Program-made: the position numbers and the translations under genes | Assembly: GCA_027482245.1 (NCBI GenBank) | Contig: JAIXWG010000029.1 | Location: forward strand, 1-64,000 | Direction: 5' to 3' | DNA from: Acetobacteraceae bacterium | GTDB taxonomy: Bacteria; Pseudomonadota; Alphaproteobacteria; Acetobacterales; Acetobacteraceae | Length of the DNA stretch: 64,000 bases | In this document: one piece after another, positions 16,772-26,836 of the stretch | How positions within the stretch are numbered: the first letter of the stretch is position 1 | Layout of the letters: each line of letters begins with the position of its first letter | Notes under the pieces: model-generated | What the model saw: only the letters and a program-made list of their open reading frames with translations | The model's database searches: none | Told to the model about the DNA's origin: nothing

Positions 16772-17821
16772 CTACCGCGGATGCCCGTCCCGCATCAGCG
16801 CGGGCAGCTGCGCCAGGTCCAGCCCCTCCAGCAGGTCGTCGCCCGACAGTGCGCTGCCCCACAGCGCCTCCAGCACCGCGACCGCCGCGGCCGTCAGCGG
16901 CAGGGCCAGGCCCCGCGCCTCCGCCAGGCGCAGCCAGAGTGCCAGCCCGTAGGTCACGCTCTCCGCCAGGTGGGTGGCATCCAGGCCGAGCGGGCCGGGG
17001 GCCGGGCCCTGCGCGGCCAGCGTCGTGGCCAGGCGGGACAGCGGCGCTTCCTCCAGCCCCAGCGCGCGGGCGATCGCGGTGGGCAGGGGCGTGACGGCGT
17101 GGCCGAGCGCGTGGGCGAGGTGCAGGCGCTCCGCGTCCAGCCGCTCCGCCAGGCGGCAGACGGCGGGGGTCAGGCGTTCATGCACGTCCCAGGGCTCCGC
17201 GCCCTCGATCCGCGTGGCATTGGCGATGGCGAGCGCGGCCTGCAGCACGGCGTCATGGTTCGCCAGCGCCGCGCCGATGGCGTCCGGCAGGGGGCGGAAG
17301 GGAACGCCGAACAGGTCGGCGGCCAGCCGCGCCAGGCCGGGTGCCGCGGCGGCGGGGACGGCGGCGATCTCCACCCCCTCCCGCACCGCGGTGATGCGGA
17401 CCAGGTCGCCGGCTTCCCGCACCGCCGTCAGCGGCGGCGTCGCCATGGCGCCGATGGGCGCGCTGCGGCCGAGGCTCGCCAGCAGCCGGTCCAGCAGCAG
17501 GGGGGCGAGCGAATGGCTCGGCGCCAGCAGCACCGGCACGCCGTCATGCAGCATGGGCGCGACGCGCCGCAGCACGGGCCCCAGCGCATGCGGCGGGACG
17601 GAGACCAGCACCGCCTCCGCCTGCCACAGCGCGCGGGAGACATCGACGGCGACATCGACGCGGGCGGTGCCGGCGATGACGCCTTCCGCCCGCAGCGTCG
17701 CGCCGATGCCATGGGTGCCGCCGCCCCGGGGCGACCACAGCGAGACGGCATGGCCGCGGCTGACGGCCAGCACCGCCGCCGCCGGCCCCACGGCCCCCGC
17801 ACCCAGCACGGCGAGACGCAT
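16772..17821 (-). CDS. NAD/NADP octopine/nopaline dehydrogenase-like protein (paralogue 1)
   Basis: The 349-residue protein begins with a Rossmann motif, MRLAVLGAGAVGPAAAVLAV (GxGxxG variant), then 'AEAVLVSVPPHALGPVL', as in octopine/nopaline dehydrogenases. The C-terminal helical domain has 'ANHDAVLQAALAIANATRIE', which carries the catalytic-type His segment, and 'VTYGLALWLRLAE'. Such enzymes reductively couple an amino acid to a keto acid or oxidise the product. It lies 8 bp downstream of a TctC-type binding-protein gene in one operon, which suggests the imported ligand is related to its substrate. A paralogue of similar length is at 35922. Confidence 0.8.
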   Translation of the reverse strand: MRLAVLGAGAVGPAAAVLAVSRGHAVSLWSPRGGGTHGIGATLRAEGVIAGTARVDVAVDVSRALWQAEAVLVSVPPHALGPVLRRVAPMLHDGVPVLLAPSHSLAPLLLDRLLASLGRSAPIGAMATPPLTAVREAGDLVRITAVREGVEIAAVPAAAAPGLARLAADLFGVPFRPLPDAIGAALANHDAVLQAALAIANATRIEGAEPWDVHERLTPAVCRLAERLDAERLHLAHALGHAVTPLPTAIARALGLEEAPLSRLATTLAAQGPAPGPLGLDATHLAESVTYGLALWLRLAEARGLALPLTAAAVAVLEALWGSALSGDDLLEGLDLAQLPALMRDGHPR

Positions 17822-17829
17822 GAAGCGGG

Positions 17830-18813
17830 CTACTCCAGGGAGATCGCGAGCGGCGCCGCGACGCGGGTCCAGCGCGCCAGATCCTCCCGCAGCAGGGTGC
17901 CGAATTCCGCGGGTCCGCTGCCATTGGCGGTGGAGCCCAGCGCGGGCAGGCGGGTCTTCACCAGGTCGCTGTCCAGCGCCTTGGCGAATTCCGCGCGCCA
18001 GCGTTCCACGATCGGCGCGGGGGTGGCGGCGGGGGCGGCGATGCCGGTCCAGATGGAGGCCTCGAACCCCGTCAGCCCGCCCTCGATCAGCGTCGGCACA
18101 TCGGGGGTGGGGGGGAAGCGTTCGCGGGAGGAGACGCCGAGCACCTTCATCTGCGCGCCGGAGACGGCGAGGACGGAGGCCACCGAGATGAACATCAGCC
18201 CGATCCGCCCGGCGGCCAGGTCGTTGAAGGCGGCGGCCGCGCCGCGATAGGGGATGTGCTCGACGTTCAGCCCCTCCCTCGCCTTCAGGTCTTCCATGAT
18301 CAGGTGGGTGTTGGTGCCGATGCCGGTGGAGCCGTAGGGCACGGGCGTGCGGGCGGCCTTGCAGTAGGCGATGAGCTCGCGGGTGTTGTTGACCGGCAGG
18401 CTGGGCGCGGTGGCCAGCGCCACGGGGCTGTCGGAGAGGTGGATGATGGGCGCGAAGTCGGCGACCGGGTCATAGGCCAGGCGGCGGCCGACGGCCTTGG
18501 CGATGGTCAGCTGCCCGGCGGTGGCCAGCAGCAGGGTCAGCCCGTCCGGTGCCGCCCGCGCCGTCTCCTGCGCGCCGATGATGCCGCCGGCGCCGGCGCG
18601 GTTCTCGATCACCATGTTCTGGCCGACGCTCTGCGACACCGCCTGGGCGAAGAGCCGGCCGAGCACGTCCTGGCTGCCGCCCGGCGCGAAGGGGACGATA
18701 AGGCGCACGGGCCGGTCGGGGGACCAGGGGGCCTGGGCGCGGGCGGCACTCGCCAGGAAGGGCGCGGCCAGGGGCGCGGCCAGCAGCGTGCGGCGGTGCA
18801 GGCGATGCGGCAT
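17830..18813 (-). CDS. Bug/TctC-family tripartite tricarboxylate transporter binding protein
   Basis: This 327-residue periplasmic receptor has an N-terminal Tat-like signal (HRRTLLAAPLAAPFLASAARA) and the family pattern RPVRLIVPFAPGGSQDVLGR. GQNMVIENRAGAGGIIGAQ, 'YGSTGIGTNTHL' and VEHIPYRGAAAAFNDL follow. TctC proteins bind carboxylates for TctAB importers; no tctAB genes are nearby, the usual case for the large Bug family. ATG 18813 was picked because it places the arginines at the normal distance from the hydrophobic core; ATG 18843 would add 10 residues. It is the first gene of an operon with the opine-dehydrogenase-like gene. Confidence 0.88.
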   Translation of the reverse strand: MPHRLHRRTLLAAPLAAPFLASAARAQAPWSPDRPVRLIVPFAPGGSQDVLGRLFAQAVSQSVGQNMVIENRAGAGGIIGAQETARAAPDGLTLLLATAGQLTIAKAVGRRLAYDPVADFAPIIHLSDSPVALATAPSLPVNNTRELIAYCKAARTPVPYGSTGIGTNTHLIMEDLKAREGLNVEHIPYRGAAAAFNDLAAGRIGLMFISVASVLAVSGAQMKVLGVSSRERFPPTPDVPTLIEGGLTGFEASIWTGIAAPAATPAPIVERWRAEFAKALDSDLVKTRLPALGSTANGSGPAEFGTLLREDLARWTRVAAPLAISLE

Positions 18814-19004
18814 GCAAGGAGCCTTTTCGCGGGTTCGGTTCATGCCCCACCCTGCCGCGCCCGGGCGCTTCGCACAACGCGCAACCGGGGCGCGATGATT
18901 TGTGCCCTGCCAAAGGGTCGCGGCCCGGTCTTCACATGGCGCGGCTTCCCGGCATCGGTGCCTGCAACCAATCGTCACGCGATGGTCGCGCGGCTTTCAT
19001 TGCC

Positions 19005-19958
19005 ATGTCGCCGATCGCGGCGTTAATGCGATTCATGGAAGCCACCGCCCGCCTGACCGCTTCCGACGCGCTGCGGCCCCGCCGCCTGCTCCGGAAGTCC
19101 CCGATCCAGTTCTCCTCCGCGGACCCCGAGGGGTTGTGGGGCGACGTGCTGGGGTTCCGACGCCTCGGCGGGCGCTTCCGCGCCTCCCGCCGCCTGGTGA
19201 CGATCCTGGCCTGGACGCTCATCGCCATTCCCATCCAGGCGCTGCTGCTGGTGCTGCCGGGCCGGGCGAATGTGGCCTTCGGGCAGGTCTATTTCCGCGG
19301 GCTCTGCTGGCTGATCGGCATGAAGGTGCGGGTGGTGGGGGAGGCATCGCGGCAGGCGCCGGTGCTCTTCGTCTCCAACCATTCCTCCTGGCTCGATGTC
19401 CTGGCGCTGGGCACGACGCTCGATGCCTGCTTCGTGGCCAAGGCGGAGGTGGGCCAGTGGCCGCTGATCCGCACCGTCGCGCGGCTCGGCCGCACGCTCT
19501 TCGTCAGCCGGACGCGCACGGCGACGAAGGGGGAAGCGGGCGTGATTCGCGAACGCATGGGCCAGGGGGACAGCGTGATCCTGTTCCCGGAGGGCACGAC
19601 CAGCGATGGCGGCCGCGTGCTGCCCTTCCGCAGCGCCTTCCTCTCCGTCGCCGACCATGCGCGGCAGGTGCAGCCGGTGTCCGTGGTGTTCGACCGGCTC
19701 GGCGGGCTGCCGGCCTGCCGGCGGGACCGGCCGCTGTTTGCCTGGTATGGCGATACCGACATCTTCACCCATTTCTGGCGCCTCGCGCGCCACCCCGGCG
19801 GGCGGGCGACTGTCGTGCTGCACGACCCCGTGGACCCCGCGGACTACCCCGACCGCAAGGCGCTGGCGGCCGCCTGTTCGGAGGTGATCGCGCGGGCCTG
19901 TGCCACCATGCGGCAGAACCGGCCGGTGGAGCCGCTGCGCGCCCGCATTCCCGCTTGA
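19005..19958 (+). CDS. 1-acyl-sn-glycerol-3-phosphate acyltransferase-like (PlsC family)
   Basis: The protein shows the PlsC acyltransferase order: a membrane segment (LVTILAWTLIAIPIQALLLV), the catalytic VSNHSSWLDVLAL (NHxxxxD), and ILFPEGTTSDGG (FPEGT, glycerol-phosphate binding). It should transfer an acyl group to lysophosphatidic acid or a related lipid (for example ornithine lipid) at the inner membrane. The start is uncertain: ATG 19005, 19026 and 19035 are all in frame without a clear ribosome-binding site. About 320 residues is long for PlsC because of an N-terminal extension. miaB follows in the same direction after 168 bp. Confidence 0.85.
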   Translation: MSPIAALMRFMEATARLTASDALRPRRLLRKSPIQFSSADPEGLWGDVLGFRRLGGRFRASRRLVTILAWTLIAIPIQALLLVLPGRANVAFGQVYFRGLCWLIGMKVRVVGEASRQAPVLFVSNHSSWLDVLALGTTLDACFVAKAEVGQWPLIRTVARLGRTLFVSRTRTATKGEAGVIRERMGQGDSVILFPEGTTSDGGRVLPFRSAFLSVADHARQVQPVSVVFDRLGGLPACRRDRPLFAWYGDTDIFTHFWRLARHPGGRATVVLHDPVDPADYPDRKALAAACSEVIARACATMRQNRPVEPLRARIPA

Positions 19959-20126
19959 CCCGGCGCGGCGCCGTCCCGCAGCCTTCGCTCATGGCGATCA
20001 ATCCTTCGGCCGCATGCCCTTCGGGCGGTGCGGCGCTTCGGGTCGCTTGACCCGGGCGCGGCGCCTGCGCACATCCCCCGCTTCCCTCCGCCGTTTTCCC
20101 GGCGGGGCGGCGGAGTGTTTTCACCG

Positions 20127-21574
20127 GTGAACGCCCAGACTCCCTTGCCCAGTTCTGCCGGCGAGACGCCGGCGAGGCCCCTCAAGCGGCTCTTCATCCG
20201 CACCTGGGGCTGCCAGATGAATGTCTATGACAGCGCCCGCATGGCGGATGTGCTGGCGCCCCTCGGCTATGCGCCGGCGGAGGCGCCGGAAGACGCCGAC
20301 ATGGTGGTGCTGAATACCTGCCACATCCGGGAGAAGGCGTCGGAGAAGCTGTTCTCCGAACTCGGCCGGCTGCGCATCCTGAAGCAGGCGAAGGAACAGG
20401 GCGGCGATCGCATGATCCTGGCCGTCGCCGGCTGCGTTGCGCAGGCCGAGGGCGCGGAGATCACGGCGCGGGCGCCTTACGTGGACCTCGTCCTCGGCCC
20501 GCAGACCTACCACCGCCTGCCGGAGATGGTGGCCCGCGCCACGCGCGCCGCCGGCGCGGTGATCGAGACCGATTTCCCCGCCGAGGAAAAATTCGACTTC
20601 CTGCCGGACAGCACGACGCCGCAGGGCGTGACCGCCTTCCTCACCATCCAGGAAGGCTGCGACAAGTTCTGTTCCTTCTGCGTCGTCCCCTACACGCGGG
20701 GCTCCGAATACTCCCGCAGCGCCGCCACCATCATCGCGGAGGCGCGGCGCCTCGCTTCCCAGGGGAGCCGGGAGATTGCCCTTCTCGGCCAGAACGTGAA
20801 TGCCTGGCACGGCGAGGGTCTGGACGGCCGCACCTGGAACCTGGCCCGGCTGCTGCGGGAGCTGGCCGATATCGAGGGCGTGGCCCGGCTGCGCTACACG
20901 ACCAGCCACCCCCGCGACATGGATGACGAGCTGATCGCGGCGCACGGGGAGATCCCCGCCCTGATGCCCTTCCTGCACCTGCCCGTTCAGTCGGGCTCGG
21001 ACCGCATCCTCCAGGCCATGAACCGCGGCCACAAGGCGGATGAGTACCGGCGGATCGCGGAGAAGCTGCGCGCGGCGCGGCCGGATATCGCGCTGTCCTC
21101 CGACTTCATCGCGGGCCATCCCGGGGAGAGCGAGGCCGACCACCAGGCGACCATGGCGCTGATCCGCGATGTCGGCTTCGCGCTCGCCTATTCCTTCAAG
21201 TATTCGCCCCGCCCCGGCACGCCAGCCGCCGGCGCCACGATGCAGGTGCCGGAGGCGGAAAAGGATCGGCGGCTGCAGGAAATCCAGGCGCTGCTCCGGG
21301 AACAACAGGACGGTTTCAATCGTTCCTGCGTGGGGCGACGTTGCGAGGTGCTGGTGACCGGGCCCGCCCGGCATCCCGGCCAGCTCGCGGCGCGGTCGCC
21401 CTGGCTCCAGCCTGTGCACTTCGAGGGCGGGGGCCAGCAGCCTGGCGACTTGGTGGCGGTGGAGATTCTGGCCGCGCACCCCAACTCCCTTGCCGTGCGT
21501 CCCCTGGGTCTGCCCGCGGGGAACGGGCCTCCCGGGAATACCCCCCAACCCCCCTGTCAGGAGAAGGCCGCCGC

Positions 21575-21578
<4 letters not shown>
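20127..21578 (+). CDS. miaB: tRNA-2-methylthio-N6-dimethylallyladenosine synthase MiaB
   Basis: MiaB is a radical-SAM methylthiotransferase acting on A37 of tRNAs reading UNN codons. The N-terminal UPF0004 domain has its three Cys in TWGCQMN, NTCHIR and AGCVAQ. The radical-SAM cluster is [16 protein letters not shown] (CxxxCxxC). The [15 protein letters not shown] and '[11 protein letters not shown]'-like (here [11 protein letters not shown]) segments and a C-terminal TRAM domain (CEVLVTG...) follow. The start is probably GTG 20127; a GTG at 20115 is also possible. The stop overlaps the phoH TTG, so miaB heads the miaB-phoH-ybeY-corC operon. Confidence 0.94.
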
Positions 21579-22652
<1,074 letters not shown>

Positions 22653-22669
<17 letters not shown>

Positions 22670-23195
22670 ACCGCCCGGCGCGGCAGGGGATCTCCCCGGT
22701 GGCGCTGGGATCGGGAATGGGGCGGCGGAGATCACCGTCGTCCTGGCGGCGCCCGGTTGGCGCGCCGCGGTGAAGCGGCCTGAGGCACTCGCCAGGCAGG
22801 CCGCCATGGCCGCCTTGCGCGAAGCGGGGGCGGCAGGCGCCGTCACCGTGCTGCTGGCGGATGACGCCACGGTCCGGCGCCTCAACAGCGATCACCGGTC
22901 GAAAGCCAAGCCCACCAACGTGCTGTCCTTCCCCGGCGGCATGCCGGGGCACCTCGGCGACATCGCGCTGGCGCTCGGCGTGGTGCGGCGGGAAGCGCGG
23001 CAGAACGGCCGCCGCCCGGCCGACCACCTGGCGCACCTCGTCGCCCATGGCGCGCTGCACCTAGCGGGGCATGACCACCTCGATGCCGGCGAGGCCCGGC
23101 GGATGGAACAGGCGGAAGCGCGCGTGATGCGCCGCCTCGGCCGGCCCAATCCCTGGAAGGAAGGCGCCGCCGCCACGCGGAGGTCCGCGCCATGA
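22653..23195 (+). CDS. ybeY: Endoribonuclease YbeY
   Basis: YbeY is a zinc endoribonuclease used in 16S rRNA 3' maturation and ribosome quality control. The zinc motif HGALHLAGHDH is at 132-142 (His132, His136, His142), after the family stretch KPTNVLSFPGG. The ATG at 22653 has AAGGAGAAGG just before it and lies 17 bp inside the 3' end of phoH. The 180-residue protein has a longer N-terminus than the ~155-residue E. coli enzyme. The stop overlaps the next ATG (ATGA). Confidence 0.94.
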
Positions 23196-24109
23196 GCGGG
23201 GGCAACGGCAACGGCCATGACCGCCGCAACAGCTTCTTCGGGCGCCTGCAGACCCTGCTTGGCCGGCGGGAGAACGAAAGCGTCCGCGACCGGGTCGAGG
23301 AACTGCTGGAAGCGCGGGAGGAGGAGCGGGCCGACCGCGCCGCGGCCGATGACGACAGCGGGCTCGACCTGAACGAACGGCTGCTGCTCTCCAACGTCCT
23401 GCTGCTGCGGGACAAGACGGCCTATGACGTCATGGTGCCGCGCGCCGACATCCTGGCGATGCCGGAAGACCTGACCCTCGACCAGGCGATCCGGCTGATC
23501 CAGCGCGAAGGCCACAGCCGCTTCCCCGTCTATCGCCAGAACCTCGATGACATCGCGGGGATGGTGCACATCAAGGATGTCTTCGCCTCCGTCGGGCGGG
23601 ACCCGGCCAGCTTCTCGCTGAAGGCGATCCTGCGACGGCCGCTCTTCGTCGTGCCGACGGTGCCGGTGCTGGACCTGCTGCTGCAGATGCGCGCGGCACG
23701 CATCCACATGGCACTGGTGGTGGACGAATATGGCGGCATCGACGGGCTGGTGACCATCGAGGACCTGGTCGAGACCATCGTCGGCGACATCGCCGACGAA
23801 CATGACGAGATCACGCCCGTCACCATGCAGGACCGGCCCGACGGCACGGTGGAACTCGACGCCCGCACCACGGTCGAAGCCTTCGAGGCCAAGTTCGGCA
23901 CCGTGCTGACCGAGGAAGAACGGCATTCCGACATCGATACCGTCGGCGGCCTGGTCTTCACCCTTGCAGGCCGCGTGCCGGCCCGGGGCGAACTGATCTC
24001 CCACCCCTCGGGCCTCGAATTCCGTGTGCTGGACGCCGACCCGCGCCGCATTCGGCGACTGCGGGTGCGGATGCCGGGGACGGAGCCGGCGAAGCAGGCG
24101 GCGGAGTAG
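23192..24109 (+). CDS. corC: CorC/HlyC-type CBS-domain protein
   Basis: The 305-residue soluble protein lacks the membrane DUF21 domain. It has a charged N-terminus (EARE EERADRAA region) and two CBS domains: 'AYDVMVPRADILAMPED' to MVHIKDVFASV, then 'FVVPTVPVLDLLLQMRAARI' to 'MALVVDEYGGIDGLVTIEDL'. A C-terminal CorC_HlyC domain (HSDIDTVGGLVFTLAGRVP) follows. The family is linked to Mg/Co efflux and is encoded next to ybeY in most proteobacteria. The apolipoprotein N-acyltransferase gene lnt, which commonly follows, is absent; the operon ends in the composite element at 24127. Confidence 0.9.
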   Translation: MSGGNGNGHDRRNSFFGRLQTLLGRRENESVRDRVEELLEAREEERADRAAADDDSGLDLNERLLLSNVLLLRDKTAYDVMVPRADILAMPEDLTLDQAIRLIQREGHSRFPVYRQNLDDIAGMVHIKDVFASVGRDPASFSLKAILRRPLFVVPTVPVLDLLLQMRAARIHMALVVDEYGGIDGLVTIEDLVETIVGDIADEHDEITPVTMQDRPDGTVELDARTTVEAFEAKFGTVLTEEERHSDIDTVGGLVFTLAGRVPARGELISHPSGLEFRVLDADPRRIRRLRVRMPGTEPAKQAAE

Positions 24110-24126
24110 GTCGCGCGGGCGGCTCG

Positions 24127-24302
24127 CAGGGGGACGCTGTCCCCCTGCACCCCCTGCCAAGGGCCAGCGGGCCCTTGGAACCCATGAGATACAACGACGT
24201 AGGGGAGGGGGCCGAAGTCCCCTCCCCTACGTCGTTATGCCCGCGGTCCAGGGTCCCGCTGGACCCTGGCATGGGGGGTACGGGGGGAACGGCGTTCCCC
24301 CC
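24127..24302. repeat. Composite hairpin element, copy 3 (complete, five hairpins)
   Basis: Five perfect hairpins lie in series. A is 24127-24135/24139-24147 (CAGGGGGAC). B is 24157-24165/24170-24178 (CCAAGGGCC). After the flank GGAACCCATGAGAT (24177-24190) comes C, the long 18-bp stem with arms 24193-24210/24219-24236 (AACGACGTAGGGGAGGGG). D is 24248-24256/24261-24269 (CCAGGGTCC). E is 24282-24290/24294-24302 (GGGGGGAAC). It fills the whole space between the convergent corC and DUF1501 genes and is probably a bidirectional terminator; the many stems exceed what termination needs. Confidence 0.8.
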
Positions 24303-24306
24303 GGGC

Positions 24307-25503
24307 TCACCCGCGCAACAGCCCGTTCTCCGCCCCGACCGCCTCGCTCCCCGGGAATGCCGCCGCCACCGCCGCGGGTGGCAGGCGCAGGTGGTCTCGC
24401 AGCAGGCCCTTGGCGATGGCGCGCAGGTCGCGCGTTGGCTGGACGTCCCGGTTCTCGAAGAGGTTGCCTTGGCCGAGGCCCGGCCAGTCTGCCAGCACGC
24501 GGCCGCCGCGGATGGCGCCGCCGGCCAGGAAGGCGGCGCCGGCGGTGCCGTGGTCCGTGCCGGCATTGCCGTTGACGCGGGCGGTGCGGCCGAATTCGGT
24601 GATGCAGAGGATGGCGGTGCGCGCCCAGGCCGGGCCGAGTTCGACCTTCAGCGCCGCGAGGCCACCATCGAGCTGGCGCAGCGCCGGCAGCATGCGGTCG
24701 GCCTGGGCGGCATGGGTGTCCCAGCCGCCGATTTCCATGGCGGCGACGCGCGGGCCTTCGGGGGCGGCGAGCAGCCGGCCCGCGGCGCCGGCCAGGCGCA
24801 GGAAGCCGCCCTGGTTGGCGGGCAGGGGCGCGCCCATGGAGAGGGCCTCGGTCGCGAAGCCGCGGCCGCGCAGGCCTTCCGCGACGCCGGGGCCCAGCAG
24901 CGGGTCGTCATGCAGCAGCTCCGCCATCCGCAGGTAGAGCGTGGCGTCGGGCCGGGCGGGGCGGGGCGGCGCCCACATGCCGACGGGCTGGCTGCCCCGC
25001 AGGATCAGCGGCAGGTCGATGCCGAGCGCCAGGCCGCGCCTGGCCTTGCCCTCCCGCAGCGCCGCCGCGGCGAGCGCGCGGTTCAGCCAGCCGGAGGTGA
25101 GGCGCTGGTCGCTGCCGCCTTCCAGCAGGTCCTGCCCGTCGAAATGGCTGCGGGTGCGGTAGGGGCCGGCGACGGCATGCACGGGCAGCAGCGCGCCCTC
25201 CCCATACATCGCGTGCATCGCGGAGAGCGCCGGATGCAGGCCGAAGAAGCCGCCGAGGTCGAGCACGCCGCCCTCGGCCCCCGGCTGGGGCAGGGCGAGG
25301 GTGCCGCGGAGGCCGGCATAGTCGGCATCCCCATAGGGGACGAGGGCGTGCATCCCATCCATGGCGCCGCGCAGCAGGATGACGACGAGGCGCGCCTCGC
25401 CGGGCGCCGCATCGGCCAAGGCGAGGCGGGCATTGCCCAGCGTCGCGACGGCGCCGAGGCCGAGCAGCAGGCCGCGGCGGCCGAGCTTCGGGAGGTGGCT
25501 CAT
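24307..25503 (-). CDS. DUF1501 domain-containing protein (Tat-exported)
   Basis: The 398-residue protein starts with a twin-arginine signal (LGRRGLLLGLGAVATLG), so it is exported folded. It has the DUF1501 landmarks VVILLRGAMDGMHALVPYGD near the start, 'WDTHAAQADRMLPALRQLDGGL', and ITEFGRTARVNGNAGTDHG near the end. DUF1501 is a sulfatase/alkaline-phosphatase-like fold of unknown substrate. The gene overlaps the upstream DUF1800 gene (ATGA at 25500-25503); this pair is conserved in many bacteria and is thought to act together at the cell surface. Confidence 0.9.
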   Translation of the reverse strand: MSHLPKLGRRGLLLGLGAVATLGNARLALADAAPGEARLVVILLRGAMDGMHALVPYGDADYAGLRGTLALPQPGAEGGVLDLGGFFGLHPALSAMHAMYGEGALLPVHAVAGPYRTRSHFDGQDLLEGGSDQRLTSGWLNRALAAAALREGKARRGLALGIDLPLILRGSQPVGMWAPPRPARPDATLYLRMAELLHDDPLLGPGVAEGLRGRGFATEALSMGAPLPANQGGFLRLAGAAGRLLAAPEGPRVAAMEIGGWDTHAAQADRMLPALRQLDGGLAALKVELGPAWARTAILCITEFGRTARVNGNAGTDHGTAGAAFLAGGAIRGGRVLADWPGLGQGNLFENRDVQPTRDLRAIAKGLLRDHLRLPPAAVAAAFPGSEAVGAENGLLRG

Positions 25504-26801
25504 CGGCGCTGCATTTCCGGGCTGGCGAAGAGAAGGGCGATGGCGTCGCGCGCGCTGCCGGCGGTGGTGACGGCGCGGCGGGTCGCGGGGCCGGCCAGCG
25601 GGCCGAGGGCGGCGTCCAGCAGCGCGCGCGGGTCCTGGCGGGCGAAGCGGCCGGCAACGTCATAGGCGAGGTCGAGGCGCTGCATCACGCCCTCCGGCCC
25701 TGCCCAGCCGGCGGCGGTGTCGGGCCATCCGTTCGGCTGCGGCGCGTTCCAGAGGGGCTGCGCCAGCGCGGCCATGCCGCCCATGACGGGGCGCGGGTCC
25801 GTGGTGCCGCCGGCGCGGTGGATGGCCAGCACCCACTCCATGGGGCAGCGGACCTTGGTGAGCCTCGCATCGGCGGCCTGGGGCAGGCGGACCAGGGCGC
25901 GGGCGGCGGCGCCGAGGTCGCCATCGGTCTCCCGCAGCACCTGTTCGACCGCGGCCACCGCCTGCCGCGGCGGGTCGTCGGCGATGAAGTGGCGGACCAG
26001 CTTGAAGGCGAGGTGGCGGAGCGTGGCGGGATGGGTGGCCAGGAAGCGCAGCGCTTCCTCATAGGCGGCCGGCCCTTCCTCGAACCGCTTTCCCATCACC
26101 GTCTTGGAGCCGGGTTCGTGGTTGGCGGGGCGGAAGAGGGTGCCGAAGGGCTCCCTCATCCGCTCCACCCCCCAGCCCGTCATCAGCCGGGCGAATTCCG
26201 TCACGTCGGCCTGGGTGTAGCCGGAGGCCGGGGACAGGCTGTGAAGCTCCAGGATTTCCCGCGCCAGGTTCTCGTTCAGCCCGCGCCCGCTGCGGCGCCC
26301 GAAGGTGCTGTTCGGCCCGACCGAGGCGACTTGGTCGAGGTAGTAGAGCATGGCGGGCGACATCGAGACCGCAACCAGCAGGTCGGCGAAGCGGCCGGTG
26401 ATGCGGGGGCGGACCACGTCGCGCAGGAAGCCGGCATAGGCGGTGGTCACGCCGAAGCCGCCGCGCTCCGCCACCGTGAAGTGGTTCAGCCAGAACATCA
26501 CGAGGCGCTCGCGGAAGGGCTCCTCCGCGGTGAGGAGGTGTTTCGTCCAGGCCTCCTGCTCCGCCCGGAACAGCCGCGTCACGGGGCTCATCTGGCCGGG
26601 CTGGGGCGGGGTCGCGTCATGCTCCCGCCAGGCGGCGTAGCCCTCGGCGAGCGCGACGGGGGTGTCCCGGCCTTCGGGCAGGGGGATGGGCGGGCCGGCG
26701 CCGCGGGTCTGGGCGTCGAGCCAGGCGAGAGGATCGGCGGGAAGGGCCGCGCGGGGCCCGAGACCGAACCGGTGGACGGCGAGGTGGGGCGTGGTGCTCA
26801 T
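25500..26801 (-). CDS. DUF1800 domain-containing protein
   Basis: This 433-residue protein belongs to the DUF1800 family. It has the early HRFGLGPR motif, 'LVMFWLNHFTVAERGG', the NENLAREILELHSLSP stretch, and 'DVTEFARLMTGWGV' with a following 'NHEPGSKTVMGK'. The family function is not established; it is nearly always paired with DUF1501. ATG 26801 has GGAGG 12-13 bases upstream and matches family starts. It lacks an obvious signal peptide, unlike its DUF1501 partner. A strong dyad lies 36-66 bp upstream of the start, a likely control point for both genes. Confidence 0.9.
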   Translation of the reverse strand: MSTTPHLAVHRFGLGPRAALPADPLAWLDAQTRGAGPPIPLPEGRDTPVALAEGYAAWREHDATPPQPGQMSPVTRLFRAEQEAWTKHLLTAEEPFRERLVMFWLNHFTVAERGGFGVTTAYAGFLRDVVRPRITGRFADLLVAVSMSPAMLYYLDQVASVGPNSTFGRRSGRGLNENLAREILELHSLSPASGYTQADVTEFARLMTGWGVERMREPFGTLFRPANHEPGSKTVMGKRFEEGPAAYEEALRFLATHPATLRHLAFKLVRHFIADDPPRQAVAAVEQVLRETDGDLGAAARALVRLPQAADARLTKVRCPMEWVLAIHRAGGTTDPRPVMGGMAALAQPLWNAPQPNGWPDTAAGWAGPEGVMQRLDLAYDVAGRFARQDPRALLDAALGPLAGPATRRAVTTAGSARDAIALLFASPEMQRR

Positions 26802-26836
26802 GGGGGGAGCCTCCGACCCCAGCATGGCGGAATCGT

